Of a stretch of DNA of 64,000 bases, positions 50,817-62,702 are shown piece by piece. A program made the translations under genes and the position numbers. Below the pieces are notes generated by a model that did no database searches, was not told the DNA's origin, and worked only from the letters and a program-made list of their open reading frames with translations. Within the stretch, counting starts at the first letter, position 1. Every line of letters starts with the position of its first letter. Source of the DNA: DASQPR01 sp963797605 (GTDB lineage: Bacteria; Actinomycetota; Actinomycetes; Mycobacteriales; Micromonosporaceae); contig CAWCPX010000017.1 of NCBI GenBank assembly GCA_963797605.1, positions 620,001 to 684,000 on the forward strand, in the 5' to 3' direction.

Positions 50817-51485
50817 TCAATCCGCGGATACGTTGAGCAGGCGTGGCGATTGTAATCCAACTGCGGCCGCAGCGCGACCATCTGCTGTCCGATCGTCTGC
50901 GCGGCGGCGTCCGGCTGCTGCGCCAGCGCCGCGGCCATCGCCGTATAATCGGCGTCGGACTTGTGCTGGTTCAGTTTGAAGCTGCCTTCGATCTCCTCGA
51001 CCGTCATCACCAGACCCACGATCGCCTTCTTCATTGCCTCCAGCCGCCCTGCCGTCATCTTCGACGACATCCAGGGCTTCTTCGGCAACAGCCAGTCCTC
51101 GAACTTGGCGCTGAGCGTGTCGATCTGCTCGGCGAGTTCGTCGTCGGACAATGTCCGCACCGTGCCGGTCAGATGCACGGCCTGATAGAGCCAGGTCGGC
51201 ACCTGATCCGGCGAGACGTACCAGTCGGGTGACACATAGGCGTCCGCGCCGTTGACGGCCAGCAGCCAGGACGTGGTCCCGTCGGCGAGCTTTATCAGCG
51301 GATTGTGACGCGCAACATGAAACGCCGCGCGCGGCGTGCCGTCATCGGCAAAGGTCGAGATAGAACGGCAGCGACGAGGCGATCGGCTTGGTGCCGTCCC
51401 ACGCGCAGACGAGGCCAAAGCCGCGCGCTTGCGCGAACGCAAGGCTTGCGGCGCGGTCGGACTTGAACATCGGAGGCGTATACAT
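50817..51485 (-). CDS. PaiB-family FMN-binding protein, frameshifted
   Basis: About 222 residues starting MYTPPMFKSDRAASLAFAQARGFGLVCAWDGTKPIASSLPFYL. The split-barrel core includes HVARHNPL, DAYVSPDWYVSPDQVPTWLYQAVHLTGTV and the closing EEIEGSFKLNQHKSDADYTAMAAAL. PaiB relatives are FMN-binding proteins annotated as negative regulators of sporulation or degradative enzymes in Bacillus; here the role is unknown. Breaks lie near 51,360 and 50,840. It directly precedes argC. Confidence 0.82.
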
Positions 51486-51518
51486 TTCAAACTCCTGCTT
51501 GACGTAGGAGCCGCCAGA

Positions 51519-51656
51519 TCAGACCGCGTTCTTGGAAGGGAAAAAGCCGCGGACCGGATCCGGCGGCAGGGGCGACGATCTTAAACGCAGACGATCCGCC
51601 CATACCGCGATAATGCGGCGGCGGCGGGCGGTCAGGATGGTCGAAGCGTTGATCAT
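51519..51656 (-). CDS. Possible small basic protein
   Basis: A 45-residue ORF, MINASTILTARRRRIIAVWADRL to GFFPSKNAV, starts directly after a perfect 9-base hairpin and ends 33 bases before the PaiB-like gene. It is rich in Arg and could be a small protein or a leader ORF. No ribosome-binding site is obvious and no family is recognised. Confidence 0.35.
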   Translation of the reverse strand: MINASTILTARRRRIIAVWADRLRLRSSPLPPDPVRGFFPSKNAV

Positions 51657-51680
51657 GGGCGCGGCTATAAGGCCGCGCCC
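51657..51680. repeat. Perfect 9-base hairpin
   Basis: GGGCGCGGC (51657-51665) and GCCGCGCCC (51672-51680) flank a 6-base loop. It is placed upstream of the small ORF and PaiB-like gene and after the end of the MBL gene's strand-mates. It may act as a terminator or a leader structure. Confidence 0.45.
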
Positions 51681-51753
51681 GGTTTTCGTCAAGATAAAAC
51701 CTCATACCCGAACACAAAGCGCGCAACGGGCGGCCTTGCTCAGAATTCGGGAG

Positions 51754-52751
51754 CTAGATCACCGGATTCCATGGCGCCGGCACCACGCGGTAGCCGCTGC
51801 CGTCCTTGACGACATTGCCGAGCCCCGGGAACGGATAGTGGAAGCCCTGCACCTGCATCTTTTCGGCGACCATCATGTCGTAGACCTTGCGGCGGGTCTT
51901 TTCGGCCATCGTCGCGTCCTGGTCGAAGAACGCGTGCCAGCCCGGATTGGCGGCGAACAGATACGGGATTGTTGGTGACATCGGACTGGATGAACACCTT
52001 GCCCGAACCGGACGACAGCACATAGGAGGTGTGGCCCGGGCGTATGGCCGAGGGTCTCGACCGCCAGCAGTCCCGGCGCGACTTCCTTGCCCCACTCATA
52101 GGGCGTGACCTTCTTCTTCAGCCCGCCTCGAAAACGCGGCGGGCGTTCTTGAACACACCCTGCATGCGGCTCGTCCGGTCGCGCGGCTCATCTCGCCGTC
52201 ATCCATGCAGAATTTCCACTCGATCGCCGGCACCAGCACTTCGGCGTTCGGGAATGCGGGCTGCCGTCGGCGTTCAACAGGCCGTTGACGTGATCGCCAT
52301 GGAAATGCGAGATCACGACGATATCGACCGCCTTCGGATCGAAGCCGGCGGCGGCCATGTTGGTCGGCGAACTGGCCGACGGCGCCCTTGCTCGACGGCA
52401 AACGCGGCCGGGCCGTTGCCGGTGTCGAGCACGACCAGCTTGCCGCCGGTGTTGATGCACCAGCGGCGCGAACTAGATCGTGATCTTGTCCTTCGGCATG
52501 AAGGCCTTCTCGAGCGCGGCGTTGACGTCGTCCTTTTTGGCGTTGGGGACGAAGCTGTCGGCGAGCGGAAACGTGTTGACGCCGTCGGAAATCGACGGTC
52601 ACCTGCGATGTCGCCGACCTTGTAGCGATAGAAGCTCGGCGCCTGCTTGTCGGCCATCGGCGCGGCGGCGTTGGCGGAAATGGCCGGCAACAGCGGCGCG
52701 GCGGCGATCCCGGCAGCTCCAGCCAAGTACGTGACGTCGTGTCAGTTCCAT
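51754..52751 (-). CDS. Tat-exported metallo-beta-lactamase-fold hydrolase, frameshifted
   Basis: About 330 residues. The start MELTRRHVLAGAAGIAAAPLL is a twin-arginine signal once a break at about 52,715 is bridged. MBL zinc motifs follow: VVISHFHGDHVNGLL (HxHxDH) and LGHTPGHTSYVLSSG (second His). The C-terminal part AANPGWHAFFDQDATMAEKTRRKVYD ends APWNPVI at 51754. At least six indels interrupt it. The substrate is unknown; relatives act as lactonases or other hydrolases in the periplasm. Confidence 0.82.
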
Positions 52752-52917
52752 GTGGTGTCCTCCCAGTGAGACGATGAATTGCGGTTGCGGGTTTTCCCGC
52801 GTTCTGCGTTCGTTGCGCGTCATTTTTAGCAGCGTTTGTCGGTCGCGCGATGACACGTCTGGTGCATTGTCGGGGCTAACCCCCGTCAGCGCGGGCTTAT
52901 TCCGGACCTGCATCGCC

Positions 52918-53447
52918 TCAGACCACCCGCCACAGCCATTCGGCGATCTTGCCGATCACGTCGCCGAACAGCAGCAGCGCCGCCGACCAGACCAGCGCCG
53001 AGACGAAATTGGCGATCTGGAATTGCCAATACGGACATCTCGAAAATGCCGGCGGCGAGCGGCACCGAGGCCCGCAGCGGTCCGAAAAACCGGCCGATGA
53101 AAATCAGGGCACGCCCCATTTTTTCACGAAGGCTCGCCGCGCGGCAGGATTTCCGGATAGCGCGACAGCGGCCACATCTGGGCGACGTGTTCCTTGTATT
53201 TGAAGCCGAACCAGTAGGAGACCCAGTCGCCAAGCGCCGCCCCGATGCCGCCGGCGATCCAGACCGGCCAGAAGCTGATGCCGCTGACGCCGATCAGCGC
53301 GCCGATCGCGACCAGCGCGCCCCAGGCCGGGATCAGCAGCGAGATGAAGGCCAGCGATTCACCGAACGCCAGCACCAGCACGATCGGTGCGGCCCAAGCC
53401 TGATGGTCGCGCACGAAATCGGCCAGCGCGCGCGCAAAATCTTCCAT
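52918..53447 (-). CDS. DedA-family membrane protein, frameshifted
   Basis: About 177 residues: MEDFARALADFVRDHQAWAAPIVLVLAFGESLAFISLLIPAWGALVAIGALIG, then GALLGDWVSYWFG-like sequence (GIGAALGDWVSYWFGFKYKE). After a break near 53,127 comes FIGRFFGPLRASVPLAAGI, the conserved DedA Arg/Gly/Pro motif, and helices ending IGKIAEWLWRVV. DedA proteins are lipid scramblase- or flippase-like and support membrane homeostasis. A second break lies near 53,037. Confidence 0.85.
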
Positions 53448-53719
53448 CCTCTGAACGCCTTCCCCGCCCTGTTCCGCGCCGCTCGAACCTGTTCTGCCGG
53501 TTCGACAGCCGCGGACAGGTAAGCCAGCCCTTTGCGTGACATCAAGTCACAAAGGCGGGCATGGGCGTGATGTCAATCGGCCCCTCGAACGCACCGGCTT
53601 TCCGACCGCGATTGGAACGGCCATGAACGTGCCCGCCCGCCGTCACTTTCTTGAGCCCATCCGTGGCATAGTCAGGGGAACCGATTCGCTGCGCGACGTC
53701 GCGCGCAACACATGAAGAA

Positions 53720-55782
<2,063 letters not shown>

Positions 55783-56028
55783 TCCGGCAGTATCCGCTAC
55801 GAATCGGGTTTTTCACGCCATTTCCGTGCTTGGAAGCCGGTCTGAGGCCGGATTCTGCCCGTTTTGCAGGCATTTTCCGCGTGGTTCGTTTTCTGGACGG
55901 GTGTGGTGTCCCCCGCAACAGCATTTCGGGCGGAACTGGGTATAGTTACGCTACATGGTTTTCGGGAATCGGTGCTCGCGCACCTCGAGACAGTCGGGTT
56001 CGACGCTTCTATACTGAGGGATTTGAAA

Positions 56029-56828
56029 ATGAAGAAGATTGGTGCTCGCTCTGACCGCGATGGCGGCTCTCACCGGATCGGCTCTCGCGGCTGACATGGC
56101 GCCCCGCGCCTACACCAAGGCTCCTCCGATGGCGGTGGCTCCGAGCTGGACCGGCTGCTACATGTCGGCGGCGGCGGCGGCGGCGTCTGGGATGAAGAAC
56201 AACACAACGATTTCGTCACCGGCACCAACATTGCCGCTGCTCCGAACATCCGCAGCCGGGCGGCAGATGGCTGGTTCGGCACCGTCAGGTGCCGGCTGCG
56301 ACTATCAGTTCACACAATTTCGGTTGTCGGCGTGTTCGGCGACTATGATTTCATGGACGTGCGGGGCGATACTTCGATCGGCGGAACGCTCGGCCCGTCG
56401 CAAGTCATCGGTCACCGAGAAGCTGGATTCGCAGTGGGCGATCGGTGGCCGCGTCGGCTATCTCGGTTCGCCGCAGCTGCTGACCTACGTATCGGGCGGC
56501 TACACTCAGGGCGCACTGGCAAGTCGACCAACTTGACTGCCTTCGGTGCCTTGGCTCCGACCACGCACGCTCCCCGGCATCGACCACAGGGTGGCTGGTT
56601 TATCGGCACCGGCGACGAATACTGCGCTGAGCTTCCTGCCCGGCCTGTTCTGGAAGACTGAATACCGCTATGCGGAATTCGACCGTTCAAGACGTGGATG
56701 ATCGTCTACGATCGCCCGCCGGTGCCCTGACCGGCAACTTCCTCGACCCAGAAATTCGCGAGCACAGCGTTCGCAGCGAGCTGGTCTACCGCTTCAACTG
56801 GGGTGGCCCGGTCGTCGCCAAGTACTGA
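56029..56828 (+). CDS. Omp25/Omp31-like outer-membrane protein, copy 1, frameshifted
   Basis: The protein reads across many indels: signal peptide MKKI..LALTAMAALTGSALAAD, mature start MAPRAYTKAPPMAVAPSWTGCY, FGDYDFMDVRG, EKLDSQWAIGGRVGYLGSPQLLTYVSGGYTQ, FIGTGDEY, SFLPGLFWKTEYRYAEFD and the terminal strand VRSELVYRFNWGGPVVAKY. The final aromatic residue (Tyr) suits barrel insertion. It is the first of a tandem pair sharing promoter sequence and terminator. At least eight indels hide the frame. Confidence 0.75.
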
Positions 56829-56858
56829 GATCGAATACTGATCTAAACTTAGCTGCTC

Positions 56859-56886
56859 AAAAGCCCCGGCATCGCCCGGGGCTTTT
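56859..56886 (+). terminator. Intrinsic terminator of Omp copy 1
   Basis: AAAAGCCCCGG (56859-56869) pairs with CCGGGGCTTTT (56876-56886) and is followed by a T-run. It lies 30 bases after the stop. Confidence 0.88.
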
Positions 56887-57102
56887 TTGTGCCTGGAGCC
56901 CCGGCCTTCTGCCGCGAGCATTTTCCGCTCGCTACCAGACCGAGCGAATAGCTGCCTCGCCGGCCTTTAGAGAGCCAGTGTGCTCCCCCGCAACAGCATT
57001 CTGGCTGGAACTGGGTATAGTCCTCGCTATCGGGTTTTGGAATCGGTGCTCGCGCACTTGGGGCGATCGAAGTCGACGCCTCTATACTGAGGAAATTTGA
57101 AA

Positions 57103-57895
57103 ATGAAAAAGATTGCGCTCGCTTTGACCGCCCTGGCGGCACTCACCGGGTCGGCCGTTGCGGCCGACATGGCACCTCGCCCCTACACCAAGGCGCCCGT
57201 TGCGTTGCTCCCGTTGCCAAATGGACCGGCTGCTATGTCGGCGGCGGCGGCGGCGGTGCCTACGTGAAGAACGATCACAACGACTACGCCACGTGGCGGG
57301 CCGCGGTGTCTCGCCGGCCAGGCCACCGGCCCCAATCTGTCAACCGGCGAGGATGGCTGGTTCGGCACCGTGCAGGCCGGCTGTGACTATCAGTTCGGCG
57401 GTCAACTGGGTCGTCGGCCTCTTCGCCGACTATGATTTCTGGACGTGCGGGGCACATTCGATCTGGCGAACACTGACTCCGTCGCTCACCGGATCCCAGA
57501 AGCTGGATTCGCAGTGGTCGATCGGTGGCCGCGCCGGCTACCTGGTGCTGCCGCAGTTGCTGACCTACGTTTCGGGCGGCTACACGCAGGGACATTGGAA
57601 GTCGACGAACATGTCCTTGTTCGCGCTCGGCTCCGACCGCGACGCTGCCCGGTGCGACCAAGGGTGGCTGGTTTATCGGCGCCGGTGACGAATACGCGCT
57701 GAGCTTCCTGCCCGGCCTGTTCTGGAAGACCGAATATCGCTATGCGGAATTCGACCGTGCAAACGTGGATATCGTCACATTCCCCGGCGGCGTCCTCACC
57801 GGCAATTCCTGACCCAGAAGTTCAGAGAGCACAGCGTGCGCAGCGAACTGGTCTACCGCTTCAACTGGGGTGGTGCGGTCGTCGCCAAGTACTGA
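57103..57895 (+). CDS. Omp25/Omp31-like outer-membrane protein, copy 2, frameshifted
   Basis: Signal peptide MKKIALALTALAALTGSAVAAD, mature start MAPRPYTKAPV, then across indels GWFGTVQAGCDYQF, FADYDF, QKLDSQWSIGGRAGYLVLPQLLTYVSGGYTQ, SFLPGLFWKTEYRYAEFDRANVDIV and VRSELVYRFNWGGAVVAKY. It is a close paralogue of the preceding gene, with its own copy of the promoter region. It inserts in the outer membrane; a specific role is unknown. Confidence 0.75.
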
Positions 57896-57930
57896 GATTT
57901 GAGTCCTGAGATTAGCTGACTTAGCTGCTC

Positions 57931-57958
57931 AAAAGCCCCGGCATCGTCCGGGGCTTTT
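57931..57958 (+). terminator. Intrinsic terminator of Omp copy 2
   Basis: AAAAGCCCCGG (57931-57941) pairs with CCGGGGCTTTT (57948-57958), then a T-run. It is almost identical to the copy 1 terminator. Confidence 0.88.
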
Positions 57959-58185
57959 TTGTGCCTGGATGCTGCCGCGTCATCCGATCGCGCCGATCGT
58001 CAAACGCCGGCTTCACAACGCCCTGCCGCAGCCGACCTCCCCTCTGAAATAGCGCCGCGATCATTTCTGCCTTGCCCCGCGCTTCGGCATTGTATTCGAT
58101 CGAAAGCTGCGGCCCGGACAACGGGATGCCAGTCAAGCCGCACGGACCCGCCAGGCGGACCGCAAGCGGCAACAGGGGGAAGTCC

Positions 58186-58371
58186 ATGGCCAGATCGCTT
58201 TCGATCGTCGGCTTTCTTGCACTCGCCATCGGGTTGCTCTGGATCGGCCAGGGTACCGGCGCGATCACCTGGCCGCGATCGAGCTTCATGATCAACCAGC
58301 TGCAATGGGCGGGATACGGTGCGATGCTCGGCGCCGTCGGCCTGATCCTGATCTGGCAGGGCAACCGCTAG
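58186..58371 (+). CDS. Small two-helix membrane protein
   Basis: The intact 61-residue ORF begins MARSLSIVGFLALAIGLLWIGQGTGAI and has a second helix WAGYGAMLGAVGLILIWQGNR. GGGGGAAG precedes the ATG at 8 bases. Such short paired-helix proteins are common in Bradyrhizobium-type genomes and unassigned. It precedes an SDR gene by 113 bases. Confidence 0.7.
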   Translation: MARSLSIVGFLALAIGLLWIGQGTGAITWPRSSFMINQLQWAGYGAMLGAVGLILIWQGNR

Positions 58372-58484
58372 TCCGCGGATGGGCAGGCGAAGCGCGCCCA
58401 TCACTCCCGCCGCTAATGGGTGGGCGCGGCGCGAACACCCTTCCTTTGCTCACCCAAGCACGCGATCAACAAACGGATGACAGC

Positions 58485-59254
58485 ATGAAAACAGAACTGT
58501 TCGATCTCGGCGGCAAGGTAGCCATCGTCACCGGCGGCAATGGCGGCATCGGGCTCGGCATGGCGCGGGGACTGGCGGCAGCGGGGGCTGCGGTCGCGAT
58601 CGTCGGCCGCAACGAAGCCAAGTCGCAGGCCGCGGTCGCCGAGCTCAAGCAAGGCGGCGCCAAGGCGATTTCCGTGGTCACTGACGTCACCGACAAGGAC
58701 GCGGTCGCCGCCATGACCGCGCGCGTGGCGAGCGAACTCGGCCGCATCGATATCCTCGTCAACAATGCCGGCATCAACATCCGCAAGCCGCCGCACGCGC
58801 TCGATATCGCCGAGTGGAACAGCGTGATCCGACCAACCTCACCAGCGCCTTCCTGTGCTCGCAGGCGGTCTATCCCGCGATGAAGGCAACGGGCGGCGGC
58901 AAGATCATCAACATCGGATCGATGATGTCGATCTTCGGCGCCAGTTTTGCGCCGGCCTATGCCGCGAGCAAAGGCGGCATCGTGCAGTTCACGCGCTCCT
59001 GCGCGGTGGCATGGGCCGCCGACAACATCCAGGCCAATGCGGTGCTGCCGGGCTGGATCGATACCGATCTCACCAAGCGCGCCCGCAAGGAGATCGACGG
59101 CCTGCACGACCGGGTGCTGGGGCGCACGCCGGCGGCGCGATGGGGCGCGATCGCAGACTTCGCCGGCATCGCGGTGTTTCTGGCCTCGCCCGCCTCCGAT
59201 TTCGTCACCGGCACCGCCATTCCCGTCGATGGCGGCTACTCGATCATGGGCTGA
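58485..59254 (+). CDS. Short-chain dehydrogenase/reductase, frameshifted
   Basis: About 256 residues: VTGGNGGIGLGMARGLAAAGAAVAIVGRN (NAD(P) motif), VNNAGINIRK, then after one lost base near 58,830 INIGSMMSIFG (Ser), YAASKGGIVQF (Tyr-x3-Lys), VLPGWIDTDLTKRA and FVTGTAIPVDGGYSIMG. It resembles gluconate/2-deoxygluconate 5- or 3-dehydrogenases, but the substrate is open. It is convergent with the FAD monooxygenase, 13 bases away. Confidence 0.87.
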
Positions 59255-59266
59255 CGCCCAGCCCGC

Positions 59267-60505
59267 TCAGGCGGCCGGCGAATGCACGTGCTCCGGCCGA
59301 ACGCCGACGCCGATAAAGCGTGCGGTGATGCCTTGCAGCCAGGGGATCGCGTTGACCAGCCGCATCACGAGCGGAGGCTTCAGCGGCGCGTTGCCCGGCT
59401 TGAGCGCGCGGCGACGATGTTGTTCTGAACCACGACCTGCATCCGCTGCGTCATCCGCACCGGAAACGCGCGACGCCGCTGCACCGCGTCGAGTTCGTCC
59501 TGCGACGGGCAACCGATCGCCAGTTTTGCGGCCAGAATGTTTGCGGTCGCGACCGCGTCCTGCACCGCCAGATTGACGCCGACACCGCCGACCGGCGACA
59601 TCGCATGCGCGGCGTCGCCGATGCACAGCAAACCCGGCAGCGTCCAGCGCTGCAGCCGGTTGATCGCGACCGTCAGCAGCTTGACGTCGTCCCAGCTCTT
59701 GACGTCCGAGAGCCCTGCTTTAAGGATCGGCGCCATCCGCGCGATATCGTCGAGCAGCGCCGGCAAGCCCCTCGCCTTCACGGCGTCGTACTGGCCCTTG
59801 GCGATCACATAGGCGCACTGCCAGTAGTCGCCGCGATCGAACGTCACCATCATCTTGCCGGGATCGACGCGGGCGAACAGGCGTTCGTTTTCGTTCTCGC
59901 GCTTGCCGGCGCGAAACCACAGCACGTCCATCGGCGCGCCGATCTCCTCGATCGCCAGGCCTGCGCGCTCGCGCACCAGCGAATGGCGGCCGTCGCAGGC
60001 AACCGTCAGATCGGCCTCGATGTCGACGATGCCATCCGGCGTCTTCGCCCTTCACGCCCGCGATCCGGTCGCCGTCGCGGATCAGGTCCACCGCCTCCGT
60101 GCTCATCATCACCTTGAGCGAAGCAAACTGCTTGCCGCTCTCGCGCAGGAAATTGAGAAAATCCCACTGCGGCATGAAGGCGATGAAGGGAAATTTCACG
60201 TCGAGGCGGCTGAGATCGGCGATCCGCACCGATGTGCCGCCGAACATGCCTTCCATCTTCTGCAGGCGCTGATGCGGCAGTTTCAAAAACCCGTCGCTCA
60301 GCCCGAGCTCATCCATCACCTGCAGGGTCGAGGGATGCACGGTGTCGCCGCGAAAATCGCGGAAGAAATCCGCATGCTTTTCCAGCACCACGACATCGAT
60401 GCCGGCGCGGCCGAGCAGATAGCCGAGCATCATGCCGGCGGGCCCGCCGCCGACGATGCAGCAACGTACCTTCATGGAGCGGCCGGGCGCCTGTTGCGAT
60501 GACAT
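59267..60505 (-). CDS. FAD-dependent aromatic-type monooxygenase, frameshifted
   Basis: About 412 residues of the PHBH/UbiH-like flavoprotein hydroxylase family. The FAD dinucleotide motif is CCIVGGGPAGMMLGYLLGRAGIDVVVLEKH; the second flavin motif is LPGLLCIGDAAHAMSPVGGVGVNLAVQDA. RGDTVHPSTLQVMDELGL follows the first motif. Breaks lie near 60,045 and 59,410. It probably hydroxylates an aromatic or quinone-like compound with NAD(P)H; the substrate is unknown. ATG at 60505; an internal ATG at 60475 is also possible. Confidence 0.85.
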
Positions 60506-60612
60506 GTCCAAATCCATCGTCCCCTGTTGCGCGCATGATACGCCGCCCAGAGTACAACAGTTTGACGTCGCGGCTGATCTTCTGCGCGCCTGGCCGACCG
60601 CTCAGGCAACAA

Positions 60613-60637
60613 AAAGCCCCGGCAAAACCGGGGCTTT
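60613..60637. terminator. Intrinsic terminator of the OMP gene at 60659
   Basis: AAAGCCCCGG (60613-60622) pairs with CCGGGGCTTT (60628-60637). It lies about 20 bases beyond the stop of the minus-strand barrel gene and has the same stem as the other three OMP terminators. Confidence 0.8.
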
Positions 60638-60658
60638 GAGCTGCGGATATCGCCTTGA

Positions 60659-61437
60659 TCAGTAGCGCGAGATCAGCGGGGCGCCGAACTTGTAGCTGAC
60701 GCGGGCGACGACGGACTGGATGTCGCGGGGCCGTGGTGTCGAACGTGTAGACCAGGGGTGCGGCGGCGCCCGCCAGCTGATAGCTCTTGGTCTGGAAGGT
60801 CGAATAGTCATATTCGAGGCCGACGATCCAGTTCTGGGTCACGCCGTATTCCCAGCCGGCGCCGACCGTCCAGCCATTGTGCCACTGCGCTCGCGGAACC
60901 GGCACCGGTGAACGGCCCAACCGTGTCTGACACCGAGAGCTGGCTGTTGACGCCGGCGTAGCCGCCCTTGGCGTAAATCAGGTTGTTCGCAAAGGCGTAA
61001 CCGACGCGGCCGGTCACGGTGGCCATATAGTTGGTTCGCCAGTTGAATACGTCGTCCCTCGCCGGCCCAAAGACGGTGTTGATCACCGTGCCGCGGTTGT
61101 TCATGCCTGATATCGAGCCCTCGAGGCCGAACACGTAATTGCTGGCCTGCCAGTTGTAGCCGATCTGCCCACCGCCGAAGATGCCCGACGAACGCTGGCC
61201 GAAACCTTGACCCGGACCGAGGTCGCCGAAGATGGAGTTGTTCGCGGTATTGACCCAGCTCTGGTTGGTCCAGGAGCCGCCCAACTGGCCGCCGACGTAA
61301 AAGCCGCCCCAGTTGTAGTAGGATTCGGCGAAAACCGGCGCCTTGTAGTAGGGCCGCGACAGATCCGCCGCCGAGGCAGCACCAGCGCCAAGCGCCGTGA
61401 ACGCCACCAATGCCGTCATCAATCTCGGATTGAACAT
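60659..61437 (-). CDS. Outer-membrane beta-barrel protein (Omp25/Omp31 family), frameshifted
   Basis: About 258 residues: signal peptide MFNPRLMTALVAFTALGAGAASAADLSRPYYKAPVFA, then YNWGGFYVGGQLGGSWTNQSW, IFGGGQIGYNWQASNYVFGLEG, MATVTGRVGYAFANNLIYAKGGYAG. After breaks near 60,890 and 60,730 it continues EYDYSTFQTKSYQL and ends VSYKFGAPLISRY. The repeated GGG(Q/Y)IGYNWQ and GRVGYA strands are typical of rhizobial surface barrels. It is more distant from the tandem pair than those are from each other. Confidence 0.85.
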
Positions 61438-61666
61438 GTCCTGCTCCCCAATTTCCCCTTGGAGAGCAACTTCGCCCGAGATCCTCACCAATCCCTCAAG
61501 GAATATGATTGACGAATGGTATCGCGCACGTTTTTGACGGGCATCAACCTCACTTCGGGTTCTGATTTTTATTCCCGGCCGTTGGGTTCTCCGGATTCTT
61601 GAGCTTCAAAAAAATCTGCGGAACCAGGTTCGCCCTCGCTGCGTTTTGGCCCGTGGCAGGATCCCG

Positions 61667-61780
61667 ATGTTCCAGAGGTTTGCAAATCTGGTGATGCTCG
61701 GCATCGCTCTCGTGGCGGCAGCCGGCATGTTGGCCTGGGTCACTACCCTTGCGATAAATCTGCTGCTCGGAATCGCCTAA
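61667..61780 (+). CDS. Tiny hydrophobic membrane peptide
   Basis: A 37-residue ORF, MFQRFANLVMLGIALVAAAGMLAWVTTLAINLLLGIA, is almost wholly hydrophobic with one or two helices. ATG at 61667 is preceded by GGCAGGATCCC, a modest ribosome-binding site. Its size and composition recall small accessory membrane peptides. The function is unknown; it could be a chance ORF. Confidence 0.45.
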   Translation: MFQRFANLVMLGIALVAAAGMLAWVTTLAINLLLGIA

Positions 61781-61842
61781 CGGTGGTGTCGCGTCGGTGA
61801 AAATCATTCAACCCGCAGGCGACCGGAACTAGCGCTGACTGG

Positions 61843-62076
61843 TTATCTCGCCAACAAGCCTGTCAGTTGCTCGTCGACGATGGAACAGCGAACTTCATCG
61901 ATCTGCCGGGTCAGAGCCAGCGCACTTGCCTTCAGGCTTTCGGCAAACTCGCCTGGTGGATGTATCTTTTCAAGCTCAGCTATTCTTTCGTTGACCGCCG
62001 CGAGCCGAAAATAAAGCCGCTCGATTTCGTCGCGACGGTCGGCTTCGGCTTCCTTCCAGACCCGCTGTGCCCGCAT
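61843..62076 (-). CDS. Small coiled-coil protein
   Basis: The 77-residue protein starts MRAQRVWKEAEADRRDEIERLYFRLAAVNERIAELEKI and has a heptad-like charged helix pattern. The ATG at 62076 is preceded by GGGGGAGC. No family is recognised. The codon use and intact frame support a real gene. Confidence 0.6.
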   Translation of the reverse strand: MRAQRVWKEAEADRRDEIERLYFRLAAVNERIAELEKIHPPGEFAESLKASALALTRQIDEVRCSIVDEQLTGLLAR

Positions 62077-62310
62077 GATCGCTCCCCCTTTTGTCACGCC
62101 AGCGTGAAGGCTTTTTATGGCGGGAACGGGATCAATCCGCGTCGGACTAGGACCGCTCGCGCGGCATTTTCGGTCCAATCGCTCGCTACATAACAAATTC
62201 AGGGCGTCATCCGAACACAAGCGAGGCAGGTTCTGCGGAATTCCGATTTGCGCCGGGCGCGCAAGACGTATCGAAGCGCACGAAACCAGGAGCAACCGTG
62301 TGAGAAGTTA

Positions 62311-62517
62311 TCAACACTCCCGAATTGCAGCGGCACCCTTCGTGCGGATCGTCGGGAATGGCGTGCCGAGCTTTCGCGCCTGATTGCGGACGCTGACGAT
62401 CGTCCGATTCAGTGCTGCCGCGGCCCGCATCGCGGAAGCGCCACGAGCGACCAACATTTTGAGACGGTTCAACTCGTCGGATGACCACGCCCGCGTTCCC
62501 GGTCTCAATCTCGGCAT
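62311..62517 (-). CDS. Small Myb/SANT-like DNA-binding protein
   Basis: The 68-residue ORF MPRLRPGTRAWSSDELNRLKMLVARGASAMRAAAALNRTIVSVRNQARKLG has the spaced Trp and helix pattern of Myb/SANT-like domains (W-x5-LxxLxxLVARG, then a recognition-like helix TIVSVRNQARKLG). It is likely a DNA-binding protein of Bradyrhizobium type. It lies 15 bases after the zinc-ribbon ORF stop and is probably co-transcribed with it. Confidence 0.6.
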   Translation of the reverse strand: MPRLRPGTRAWSSDELNRLKMLVARGASAMRAAAALNRTIVSVRNQARKLGTPFPTIRTKGAAAIREC

Positions 62518-62531
62518 CCGCCGGGCCTCGG

Positions 62532-62702
62532 CTAAGTCGGTGGCTGGACACTCCGCAGCAACTTGCCGACGTCCGGCGAATGAAGCGGATCCTCGCCTTC
62601 GCAATCGATGCACCGATATTTGCGTCCTGCGGCTCCCTTCTGAAGCATCAGCCGCAAAGGCTTGTGGCAGCGCGGGCAGACCGCGATTTCCTCGCTCGAC
62701 AT
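62532..62702 (-). CDS. Small zinc-ribbon protein
   Basis: The 56-residue ORF MSSEEIAVCPRCHKPLRLMLQKGAAGRKYRCIDCEGEDPL has two CxxC knuckles (Cys-Pro-Arg-Cys and Cys-Ile-Asp-Cys) 21 residues apart, a typical zinc ribbon. It ends LLRSVQPPT. The ATG at 62702 borders an AT-rich promoter region. The function is unknown; with the downstream Myb-like ORF it may be regulatory. Confidence 0.65.
   Translation of the reverse strand: MSSEEIAVCPRCHKPLRLMLQKGAAGRKYRCIDCEGEDPLHSPDVGKLLRSVQPPT

Larger units (their letters stand above)
55905..57963 (+). repeat. Tandem duplication of promoter, outer-membrane protein gene and terminator
   Basis: Unit 1 (about 55,905-56,890) and unit 2 (about 56,975-57,961) share about 130 bases of upstream sequence (CCCCGCAACAGCATT, GAACTGGGTATAGT, ATCGGTGCTCGCGCAC, TCTATACTGAGG), similar coding sequence and the same terminator. 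Confidence 0.8.

Noticed and set aside
57921..58364. Minus-strand ORF of 147 codons next to the OMP terminator
   Set aside because: It starts inside the antisense of a small membrane protein gene and runs into the terminator; no coherent domain pattern.
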